Origin: Spirogloea muscicola
Taxonomy: Eukaryota; Streptophyta; Zygnematophyceae; Spirogloeales; Spirogloeaceae
Length of the DNA stretch: 31,740 nt
Direction: 5' to 3'
Assembly (NCBI GenBank): GCA_009602725.1
Contig: WELB01000146.1
Span: 19,941-51,680 of the forward strand
In this document: positions 10,200 through 18,278 of the stretch, one piece after another
How positions within the stretch are numbered: the stretch's first letter is position 1
How the letters are laid out: the number at the start of each line of letters is the position of its first letter
Position numbers and translations under genes: made by a program
The notes under the pieces: model-generated
What the model was told of the DNA's origin: nothing
The model's input: only the letters and a program-made list of their open reading frames with translations
Databases searched by the model: none

Positions 10200-10770
10200 T
10201 CCCTTTCATTTCATGCGCTCCGTGCGCTTTCTCTCCCCATCCGGCCCCCTCCAGGCCTTGTCCGTCCTTTTGGGCTGTCCTTTCACGGAGGCCGACGGAC
10301 TACAGATGGCCGACGGACCGCATCATTGGTGGCCTTCACGCCGGGAGGCGGCGCGCGCAGCATTGCAGACGTGGTCACCACCGATGTGGTGGACCGTTTC
10401 CAATTCGGGGCTCTCTGACTTGAGGGCTGGCCATGCGGCGGCGAACGCCGCTCGCAGCAAGGCAGCAAAACACGCTGACCACCCGGCTGGGGACGAGTTC
10501 GTAGCCCTGGTCGTGGATGTGCACGGGGCTCTCGGGTCCCAGTGGCTCGACCTGCTAGCCAGGCTTGCGCGACGCGCTGTGTCTCGCCGGCAAGGTGAGC
10601 AGGCTGACTTCAACGCCGCTGGCTCGTTGGCTCGGGTCTACCGCATGCGAGACTCTCCATGACCCTGCAGCGGTCCATGGCTCACGCTTTGCACCTGCGT
10701 GCTGGCCGTGCTCTCGCTGCTGCCTCTGGCTTTTGTCAGTTGCACTCCGCTCGCTAGTCTGTCAGACTTG
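10200..10770 (+). mobile_element. LINE-like retrotransposon remnant: C-terminal end of the polyprotein
   Basis: A frame at 10330-10418 reads FTPGGGARSIADVVTTDVV. After a shift of frame, the next at 10420-10660 reads AGHAAANAARSKAAKHADHP, then DEFVALVVDVHGALGSQWLD and LLARLARRAVSRR. About 25 bases after its stop another frame gives LQRSMAHALHLRAGRALAAA. This order (DVxxxDVV, A-rich helix with K.AKH, FVALVVDVHGA.G, ARLARR, LQR..AHAL) is how the extreme C-terminus of many algal LINE reverse-transcriptase polyproteins reads, as I recall that group. The reverse transcriptase core is absent. The copy is broken by at least two frame changes and is a fossil. Confidence 0.65.
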
Positions 10771-10799
10771 AGGCTCCTCACTCGTTGCTATTGAGTGAT

Positions 10800-11110
10800 T
10801 CCTCCTACCCCTGTTTTGAGATTTGCGCTTCTGGCCCCTTTGTAATTTGGCCCTTCGCCCCTTGTCAATTCTTTCCGGGCTGGCTTCTCACAGCCCTTGC
10901 CCCCGTCTGGAGAGCCACGTCTCTTTCACAGCCACCAGCCGATTTGGAAGCGCTGTTCTTCCCAAACCGTCGTAGATCGGCAGGCCCGCCTACTTGCTGT
11001 CGTTGGAGAATAGTATCATGCTTTTGTGCCATCCGGCCCTTTTAGACCTTGTACATTCCTTTAGGCTGGCTGTCTTTTGCAGCCACTGCCTTATGGTTGA
11101 ACGGCTGTTT
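10800..11110 (+). mobile_element. Tail of the + strand LINE-like copy
   Basis: Downstream of the coding remnant are two tail modules: 10820-10930 (TTTGGCCCTTCGCCCC, CTTTCCGGGCTGGCTTCTCA, CAGCC) and 11028-11095 (CATCCGGCCCTTTTAGACC, TTTAGGCTGGC, TTTTGCAGCC). They keep the order and orientation seen elsewhere. The tail meets an oppositely oriented tail at about 11130-11330, so two copies stand tail to tail. Confidence 0.6.
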
Positions 11111-11199
11111 CTTTCGATTAAGCCCCAAGAGCAGCACCTCACTTGAGCTCCCCGAAGAAGAAAAGCGCACGTCCAAATTGAGAGCAGTGGCTGTGAGAG

Positions 11200-11910
11200 G
11201 CCAGCCCAAAGGAATGAACAAGGAAGAAGAATGAGAGAAAGAAAGATGGATGACTTCCGATAAATAGCTCTTTCAACATAGGCCAATGGCTGTGCGTGGC
11301 CAGCACAGAGTAACTGAAATACAGCCAATGGGAGCTCAGTGACCCCGGGTCAGCAGCCGCAAGTCGGAGGAACTTGCAGCTGGAAAGAGCCACCCCGATG
11401 AGACCCAGAAGTAGCGGCCAAAGCACGGCCTGTCAGCAAGCACTGCGTGAGCCTGGGAATGTGGGAAGGAGATGAAAGCTGCATGTGGAACACCTGGGCA
11501 AGCGACCTGGCACAGCCACCGACTGCCATAGGCCCCGTGCACGTCCACCACCAGCGCCACAAACTCATCACAGGCAGGGCGATCCGCGTGTTTGGGCTCG
11601 TTTCGGCTAGCAGCCTTGCTAACCGCGTGCCCTGCTTCCGTTGCCAAATTTCTAAGGCCACGGTGTAAAAGGCCTCCAGCAAGACGCCAAAGATGCCATC
11701 TCACAGGAGGTCGTGAGACCCGGTCCGCTCTCCCCCGTGTGCACAGCGAAGCATGTGCACAACTCAGCTGCGTCGGCGTTGCGTACTCCGCACTGGTACG
11801 CACCACACCATCGATGCAGGGCGGGTGAAGGTCCAGGAGCCGGTGGACAGCCCTCCGGAAGGCAGCGTCCGGATCGGACAAGGTCTGAAAGGGCCGGAAG
11901 GGGCACAACG
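11200..11910 (-). mobile_element. LINE-like retrotransposon remnant, opposite orientation
   Basis: On the - strand from 11908 the frame reads DPDAAFRRAVHRLLDLHPPC, then, partly in another frame, CGVRNADAAELCTCF. It continues as GHAVSKAASRNEPKHADRPA and CDEFVALVVDVHGAYGSRWL. The FVALVVDVHG block matches the + strand copy at 10495-10560, so both belong to one family. The Cys-rich piece fits the degraded zinc knuckle that follows the reverse transcriptase in such elements. Tail modules follow at 11370-11335 (GACTTGCGGCTGCTGACCC) and 11310-11205 (TGGCCACGCACAGCC; GGGCTGGCC). Frame changes show it is inactive. Confidence 0.65.
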
Positions 11911-11929
11911 ATATGGAACAACTCCCCGT

Positions 11930-12540
11930 GACTTTTGCGGAAGACGCACGCTCAAAAATCTCTAGTCAACAAACGCAGATCGCCGGATAAGCGCGCAAGG
12001 CCGTGGCTTTGGGGAGAACGATAAGGTGCGGTGTGCGCATAATTTGAGGAGGAGGCCAGATCAAGCCAACACACTGTCGGGAGAGCGGTGGCCAGCCCAA
12101 ACGAGTGGGCGAAATGTAGGGAGAGAGATAACCTAAGCTTCCAGAAGGAGGCAATGAGTGTGAATAAAGGAATGGACAAAGCCTGGTTGAAGACGAAGGC
12201 GCGCGCAGTGCACATCAAATGAGAAAGAGGCCAACGCAAGCCAGTACACTGTCTGCAAGCAGAACAAAGAAAAGTCTAAGAGTGGCTCAGGTGATAAATC
12301 GGTATACATAACTGAAGGGACTCTCATACCCACGAGGTGAGCACATACACATTTGCCAGGCTGATCTGGGGCTTCGGAGCACTACCCCACAAGCCATTGG
12401 CCTGGCTTCGAGCGTGCCAGCACAGTGATTTGTGACTATAGCTTAATAACGTAAAGTAAATGAGAGACGCATTCTGTGACTAGCAATTAATGCTTGCGGG
12501 ACGCAAGTAGTATTTCCTAAGCTACGGGCTCAACTACGTC
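11930..12540. other. Unassigned DNA among retrotransposon fragments
   Basis: Apart from the - strand tail piece at about 12070-12110, I see no coding exon, RNA gene or well-formed repeat. Frames of 60-95 codons are present on the - strand but have no splice-consistent borders or family motifs. It probably consists of degraded element DNA. Confidence 0.35.
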
Positions 12541-12900
12541 GACCGGGTGGGCCAGTCGTGAGGATGTGCTTCCAGCCCAGATGGGCATGCCGGCAGTCTA
12601 TTTGTCATATTTGCGACGACGTGTGTCAGCCTGTTTGCAGCGAGCTCAGGCTCATGCTTTGCACCAGAAAGCGAGCCTTAGCTGGTGGCATCAGAGCTTG
12701 TCAGTCGCCATCCGGTATTCGAGCATCAGTTCGCCACTTCTACGTGCTCACTCGGGAATACTAGTGTCCCCCTTAGCCAGCACATTACCCAGTTAACAGG
12801 AATTTTGTAAGGCTAGGATTGGCCTCCCTTTCAATCTCATGCGCACCACGCGCCTTCTCTCTCTCTCGTGCTGACTCGTGGTTACTAAGCGGGTCAGCTT
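12540..12900 (+). mobile_element. Third LINE-like fragment: last residues plus tail
   Basis: The frame from 12566 reads YLSYLRRRVSACLQRAQAHA then LHQKASLSWWHQ, the same kind of C-terminal end (RRRVS.CLQRA.AHAL) as the copy near 10680. It is followed by a degraded tail at 12868-12900 (GTGCTGACTCGTGGTTACTA). A - strand tail piece lies beside it at 12070-12110 (GGCCAGCCCAAACGAGTGGG). Only a few dozen codons remain. Confidence 0.5.
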
Positions 12901-13617
12901 AGCAGCAGGTGACGTACATCTGTCAGAGCGCTTGCATTTGTACTTGGCCAGACTTTTCTCCATCACTTAGTACACACTCCATTGCCAGGCGATGGAGGAG
13001 GGAGGACCACTTGATACTGTAGCCCGCCGTGTGTCCGTAGCGCACAGATAAAGTGGTCGCCCAGGGGGTGGTCCTTGTAGTGCCTCTCATCACTTCTTTC
13101 CGCATGATATTTCGCCCAGCCAGGCACAGTCGGCTGGGGTGCCCCCATTGACAAGCATCAATCAGCACAACGTTGGGAAGGAGGCGAGGCCCGCAGCTCC
13201 GGGGGTTGGCAAGATTGCCAGTCGTAGATTCCAGCGTCTTTCAGGACTACTCAGCATGCGACAGCAGCCGCCCTGGCCGGCCATAGGCCATGAGGAAGTA
13301 TGGGATGGGGAGGGACAGTGCCGCACAGCTCTTCAATGCTGTCGCCGCGCTCCACCAGCCGCAGTCGCGATTGGCCAGAGCTGCTTGAGCAAACAATACT
13401 AGAAAGTCCGTCCTCCTGGTCAAGTTTGCAATAGCACATCTTTCCAACAGGGTCTTGACAACCTCAACTTGAGCATACCATCCATTCAATCTTAAGATGC
13501 ACAATGATCGAGTGCATGTAACAACTTGTTCAAGCACCCTCTAGCTAGACCAGACCTACTTCTATAGGATGGCTAGCATTGACAATAGATAGTAGAATCG
13601 ACATCTGTGCTCCTTAC

Positions 13618-13747
13618 CTTGCAGTGGTGTTCGATGCAAGCCACTTCGTGCTGGAAATAACGATCAACTACCATCTGTTTGATTGCGCTGTTGATTATCT
13701 CATGTAAGTCTTGGTGTGTGAGAAGTTTATGATATACGAGGAGGTTA
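13618..13747 (-). CDS. Isolated exon of an unknown gene
   Basis: On the - strand a TTGCAG acceptor and an AAG|GTAAGG donor enclose 43 codons in a single open frame: NLLVYHKLLTHQDLHEIINS, AIKQMVVDRYFQHEVACIEH, HCK. It looks like two amphipathic helices and reads strongly as protein. Candidate partners lie on both sides: a frame at about 14445-14270 containing LQHRLSQQELQVTLLTSSGK and TAATQIDEISPAIDEAF, and frames at 13452-13250 such as RLRLVERGDSIEELCGTV. I cannot fix the joins or name the family. Confidence 0.4.
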
Positions 13748-14269
13748 CTGCAATTTGGAAGCATCATGCTTAGGTACCATCAAGGCACCCACTTTTGAGC
13801 ACAGCAGGCACTCTATGTTGACACATGGTTTGATGTGCACAGGTTGAGCTGGAATTTCAATGCTGCCAAGGGCCAACTTTGACGATGGTTTCAGTGTCTC
13901 CTTGTATCTCCTTGTAGTAGAGCAACAACCTTAACTTCATGCCCTTGACTTATGATGTTTCTTTCATCCGAACATCTACGGTAGTAGTAAACATTCTGTA
14001 GTAGTAAGGATGTTCCATGAAAGCAAATATGTCGGCATATGCAACTCTGACGAGCAGGAAAACCTGATCCCACCTATGAAAGCCGACTGGAAAGGAAGAT
14101 CGAAAGTGTAGGATATGTGAGGCAGAGAAGCACCCGGGCACACAAGCCAAAGACATGAGGCACTGACTGCAGCGCCTGGTAGGAGTGGCAATGGCCCCTC
14201 CAAGTTGTCTGTACACCCCTTGGAGGCCAGCCCAAATCCGTAACCAAGCATAAAGAGAGTGGGGAATGG

Positions 14270-14446
14270 AAGGCTTCGTCAATGGCGGGGGAAATCTCAT
14301 CAATCTGAGTGGCTGCCGTGACAAGAAGTTTTCCAGAGGAGGTCAACAGAGTTACTTGCAACTCCTGCTGCGAAAGGCGATGCTGCAGCTTCATAACACA
14401 AAATGCAGGGCCAAGGCCTGCAACGGATGCAAGGCCATCGGCAGCT
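14270..14446 (-). CDS. Exon-like segment, possibly same gene as 13618-13747
   Basis: A TCTATGCAG acceptor on the - strand precedes DGLASVAGLGPAFCVMKLQH, RLSQQELQVTLLTSSGKLLV and TAATQIDEISPAIDEAFHSP. The first part is slightly hydrophobic and the rest is a plausible helical region. The 3' border is not clear. A retrotransposon-tail fragment lies just below at about 14215-14240 and others at 14630-14720, so element insertions may have lengthened the introns here. Confidence 0.3.
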
Positions 14447-14629
14447 GCATAGACAACCACCATAATCCATAGGCCAACAACTTCGTGGGTATGAAGGCAT
14501 GCCGCTTGCAAACGGCGTGATAATGGCGAGCTGGGCGTAAGCGTATTGAGCTTATGAGCTTGCCAGGAAAAGGGTCTGCCCATATGGCAAATACCTTGCG
14601 CAACCCGAATGAAGCATATCCATCTCAAG

Positions 14630-14760
14630 CGCAGCAGCTGTGCATGGCCAGCCAAATGTGTTTTACAGATGAGGCAAAGGAGCTACAGAAGTAATTCATT
14701 TTGGGGCTGCGAGTGGCCAGCCCAAAGTAAGCGGGAGAGTAGTAAGCAAAGAGGCGTTGG
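14630..14760 (-). mobile_element. Short retrotransposon-tail fragments
   Basis: Two partial copies of the GGGCTGGC...CACAGCC-type module lie on the - strand, at about 14636-14660 (GCTGTGCATGGCCAGCCAAA on the + strand) and 14702-14725 (GGCTGCGAGTGGCCAGCCCA on the + strand). They lack the other modules, and their assignment rests on this core only. Confidence 0.4.
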
Positions 14761-14913
14761 CAAGGGAGGAGGATGAAATCAGCAGAGCTAGCAGCTCTTG
14801 CTATAAATATTGGTTTCTCAACAGTGCAGCAGCCGTAAGTAATTGAGTACTGAGGGATAGGACAGGGACTCTGTGGCAGCAGTGACCTTGCTGGACTATG
14901 AGCCCTTTGTACA

Positions 14914-15304
14914 GGCACCATGAATGTCCTACTTCAATCCGCACAGTGGGACCACGATTGCAATGCTCCCGGAAACGGGGAGGGAGGCACCTGCGCTACT
15001 CTCCCTGGGGGCCGGTTCCGGCCAATTGAGTCCTCCGTTAGTATTCGTGACGAAATGTCTATCTCTGCGGTCTAGGCTAGCCGCGGTCGAAGCCCAGGAC
15101 ACGTCCGTTGACACTGTCCTAGGCTTCGACCGCCGCATAGCCTAGACCATAGAGATAGGCAATTCGTCACGAATGCTGACGGAGGACCCAATTGGCTGGA
15201 AAACGGCACCCGGGGAGAGTAGCGCAGGTGCCTCCCTCCCCGTTTCCGGTAGCATGGCAAATGTCGTCCCTCTGTGCGGACCAAAGTAGGACATTCGTGG
15301 TGCC
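14914..15304. repeat. 391-bp foldback (inverted repeat) element
   Basis: The left arm 14914-15101 and right arm 15115-15304 are reverse complements with about 85-90 percent identity by eye, around a 13-base loop. The outermost bases pair (GGCACCATGAATGTCCTACT with its partner ending ATTCGTGGTGCC), and the innermost stem is GGTCGAAGCC plus AGGACA. No coding frame is conserved across the arms. It resembles a foldback or MITE-type element, but I see no convincing target-site duplication. Two related short repeats (AAATTGATCA and GAATTGATCA contexts) lie just outside at 15335-15385. Confidence 0.85.
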
Positions 15305-16158
15305 CGCCACGTCAGGTAATCGGCCATTGACCATCCTAAATTGATCAACACGGGCTCGACCATTACCACCGTCTTGAATTGATCACTCATGACTGCTCCT
15401 CATCACCCAAAGAGCTTCATCATTTGAAACTCTGGGCTGGTAGACAGTCAAATTCCCCAACTAGTCTTGGGGCTGTTGAGCCCTGCACAATTGGAGCTGC
15501 TCACTTAGTTGAGCAAGCATGCTCTTTCCCAATGGTTCCTCACGGCCCAACACTGAGCAGCCGAGAAAGTGGAGGTGCAAGCTACTTCCTCGGCAGCAGC
15601 AGCAGCAGCTGCTGTGAGGAAAGTGGCAAACCTGATGAATGAGCAGTTGACGGTCCACAACTGGGCCTGGAGGCTGGGGAGGTCCCCCCACTTCTCGGCT
15701 GCTAGTTGTGCAGCCAATAGAGCTCCTTAGGATGACTCTAATACTAAGCTCCAGCATTGAGGCATGCTCCCAGGTCTCCAAGCCAGCTGCTCTACAGAAG
15801 CGACTCATTGCAGCTCCAAATTATGCTCAGACTCAGCACACGCGAGAATGCAAGCACAGTTTTCATGCAGTACAATAGAATCACATCAGCAGATGGCATC
15901 TGGGATGATGCAAGATGGCCACCGAGCGGCAGGCAAGCTGGCAGCGCCACCAACCTCAAGCCCACGATCGCACTGGCAATGTGGTTATCAAGTCCCCCGC
16001 CCGACCCGTCCACATCCACCAGCTTCTGTCGGCCTCTAGAAGATTGCACCTTCTGCAATGGGCGTCACGGCGCCCGTGGTCACAGCGCCAGCAGTCCAAC
16101 AGTTGCCAGAAGCCTCTAGTGATACAGCAAGCTATGCGCCAGCGTGCAGGATCAAGGT
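15305..16158. other. Region with one exon-like frame and a CAG run, otherwise unassigned
   Basis: A - strand frame at 15717-15505 reads AAQLAAEKWGDLPSLQAQ then FIRFATFLTAAAAAAAEEVA, the poly-alanine being encoded by the CAG/GCT run near 15590-15612. It may be a further exon of the unknown - strand gene at 13.2-14.5 kb, but I found no firm splice borders. The remainder is presumably the 3' flank of RPC7. Confidence 0.3.
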
Positions 16159-18020
16159 TCACAGTGCTCTAAGCTCACCATCGTCCCCATCGTCCGCATC
16201 CATGTAACCCTCGTCATCGTCAAACCCGTATGTCTGACAAACAAATGACCATGGCAAGCAGTGAGGCCACTGACAGCCACATCGCCACATGAAGACTGCC
16301 AATAAAGAGCGTCCGTAGCAATAGCCTTGGCGTCAGTCAGTGAGCCAACCTGTGCATAATCGTCGTCGCCAAACTCCTCTTCCTCTTCCTCCTCCTCTCC
16401 CTCACCCTCCTCTCCATCACCGTCGCCCTCTTCCGCCTTCTTCTCGTCCTTCGTTGCAGCACTCTTCTCCTGCATCAACCATTTATAACACTCGAATGAT
16501 CTGCTATGCGACTTGCCAAGAAGCTCAATACACATTGACAATCACAAGAAGAGCCTCAAGAAGAGGACAAATCCATGCACCGGCAGCGCTGGGATGTCGG
16601 GCAGCAAGTCATGATGTGCTGCAATGCAGTTTGACACTCACTGTTTCCTCCCTTTCCACCTTCTGCTCCAGCGTGGCCAGGCGGTCCAAGCGCTGTAGGT
16701 CTGCAAGGATTGAGTAGCAGTGCCAGCAATAGCATGGGTTGCGAGCATAAGGTCAAGCTGTAGCAGACAAGCCTAAGCATCTCTCTTATGCAAACATCTG
16801 GACCGTAAGCACAAGGAGAAAGCAGGCCCTTCTTCTTGAAGCTAAGACACCAAGATCCCTGGCTTCTCGATGTCTGAAAAGTAAGGCCTGAGGTATCTCA
16901 GTGCACCATTCACAGCAGAGGCAGCATGCTGCCTCCACTGGGCAGTGCTGGGAGCCGCCCGCTTCCGCCGCTTAGCATCTGTTCACAGATACGAGGACAA
17001 AGGGTTGGGTTGGGCCACAGAATCCAAGTTGCGACGCAGTAGAAGAAGCAATAGGGAGCCCTGTTGAGCTTGATCGCAGCCATGCAATCCTATCTTGCTG
17101 CGGCACAAACCAGCAATGCAATTGACGCACTCCATGAAATTCTGCACGTGCATGCCGAGGTTCTGACGAAATTGCCAAGCTTTGAGCAGCCGCCTTGCCA
17201 CAGCCCGCAGCCAGGGCAGCGCAGCAGCAGCTACCAGGCCCAAGCAGCTGCGCGGGGAAATGAGCAGGCGTGAGCTTGAGGACGGACGAGAGCGGCGCGC
17301 GCTCCACGCGCGCCTTGGGCTTGTACTTGTCCGAGTAGCGCTCGATCTCGGCAGCGAGCCCAACTGGGGACAGCCACAATGGTGGGAAATTTAGAAGAGG
17401 ATAGGTGGGAGAGACTCTTCATTTCCAATTCGCAGCTCGCTGCCCTGAACCCTAAATCGTAGCCCTAAATCCTAACTGCCAAGGGGCCGAGCACGGAGAG
17501 CTCATGACAGCCGAGCTCACTTCGGGATGTGCGATTAGGGTTTGTTATTTAGGCGGCGGGCGGGTGAAGTAAATGTCGCAGCATTGAGAGTCAAGGCTGG
17601 GGGTTGGTGTTGTGGGTCCTGCTGCATGGAAGTCACAGTCACTTGGAGTAGTGTCGTAGCTTTGGGTGCCCTCCAGCCCTTTCCTCAGGCCTTATTAACT
17701 TGTTGGGCTGGCCTCTCATAGCCATTGCCTCCTAACGGAAGAGCCGCTTATATCGTCATGGTGAGGAGCTCCAGGTGTGCGGCGCGGCGCACCTGGCCGC
17801 GGCGCGGGCTTCTCCAGGTAGTACGGCGAGAAGCGCCAGGCCGCGGCCAGCTGCCGGCTGCGCGCCAGCAGGCGCTCGGCACGGGCGTCCAGCTGCGGCA
17901 GCGGCGGCAGCCGCACATCCGTCTGCGGGCGCCGGCGCTGGTGGCGTCAGAGGCGGCGCCGGGAGGCAGCCATGGCGGCGNGCGGCCGCCGCCGCCGCCG
18001 CCGCCGCCGAAGGCTGCCAT
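16159..18020 (-). CDS. RPC7: RNA polymerase III subunit RPC7 (RPC31-like)
   Basis: RPC7 is part of the Pol III-specific heterotrimer that acts in initiation of tRNA and 5S rRNA transcription. Assembled exons are 17922-17793, 17363-17235, 16978-16907, 16700-16642, 16469-16350 and 16233-16159, together 195 codons in phase. They read LPQLDARAERLLARSRQLAA, WRFSPYYLEKPAPRP, AAEIERYSDKYKPK (the family hallmark), RAPLSSVLKL.PAHFPAQLL, DAKRRKRAA and LQRLDRLATLEQKVEREE. They then give a Glu/Asp tail (EEEEEEEFGDDDYAQ; YGFDDDEGYMDADDG) ending in TGA. An ATG at 18020 with a glycine run (MAAFGGGG...) fits the usual Gly-rich N-terminus, but its join to 17922 crosses an N at 17981 and is unresolved. The donor at 16907 is non-ideal. 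The intron 17364-17792 contains a retrotransposon-tail fragment and telomere-like repeats. Confidence 0.85.
17445..17550. repeat. Short interstitial telomere-like repeats in an RPC7 intron
   Basis: GAACCCTAAAT, AGCCCTAAATCCTAA and, on the other strand, ATTAGGGTTTG occur within about 100 bp. They match the TTTAGGG plant-type telomere unit in degraded form. Plant promoters often carry AAACCCTAA telo-boxes, but here the repeats lie inside the gene. Whether they act on transcription cannot be told from the sequence. Confidence 0.6.
17660..17750 (+). mobile_element. Retrotransposon-tail fragment inside an RPC7 intron
   Basis: CCAGCCCTTTCCTCAGGCC, TTGTTGGGCTGGCC, TCTCATAGCCATTGCC and GGAAGAGCCGC follow one another as in the tail module of the LINE-like family at 8.7-11.1 kb. 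It lies in the intron between 17792 and 17364 of RPC7, antisense to that gene. Confidence 0.55.
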
Positions 18021-18147
18021 GGCCACCTCGCGGAGCTCAGGCCCGGGGTCAAGGGTTTAAGAGCCACACTTCAAACGAAGTCTCTCCCCTGGCCTCAAAC
18101 CCCGGCCCGACCACCTGGCTCCCCGGCCGCGCCGTGCCCTGCCGCCA

Positions 18148-18184
<37 letters not shown>

Positions 18185-18278
18185 GGGTCAAGGCCCCAGG
18201 TCCGGGGAACCTTCGCCCCCAGTGCCAGCTTAAACCCCGGGCCTTAAACCCCGGGCGCGCCGCGGCGGCCATGCGGGG
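17960..18278. promoter_or_regulatory. GC-rich divergent promoter between RPC7 and the methyltransferase
   Basis: RPC7 runs leftward from about 18020 and the methyltransferase rightward from about 18279, leaving about 260 bp. It holds a GGC run, a CCG run with an N at 17981, and two copies of CTTAAACCCCGGG at 18229-18256. It is CpG dense. A shared bidirectional promoter is the simple reading, though no transcription start can be seen. Confidence 0.5.

Noticed and set aside
10580-10700. Frame break in the LINE-like remnant as a programmed frameshift
   Set aside because: No slippery heptamer with a downstream structure is evident and other frame changes are present, so ordinary decay explains it.
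8690-11100. Regularly recurring GGGCTGGC...CACAGCC units as a CRISPR array
   Set aside because: Spacing is irregular, repeats occur in both orientations, the units are degenerate, and the host is a eukaryote; they are mobile-element tails.
14074-14655. 193-codon - strand frame taken as one single-exon gene
   Set aside because: It includes a retrotransposon-tail fragment (about 14215-14240) and shifts in composition; only the 14446-14270 part, after a good acceptor, looks coding.
15590-15612. CAG run as an expandable disease-type repeat
   Set aside because: Only about six units, interrupted, and read as alanine codons in the likely - strand frame; nothing unusual for a GC-rich alga.
16380-16440. 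CT-rich microsatellite
   Set aside because: It is the reverse complement of the Glu-rich coding tail of RPC7 (GAG/GAA codons) and has normal coding phase.
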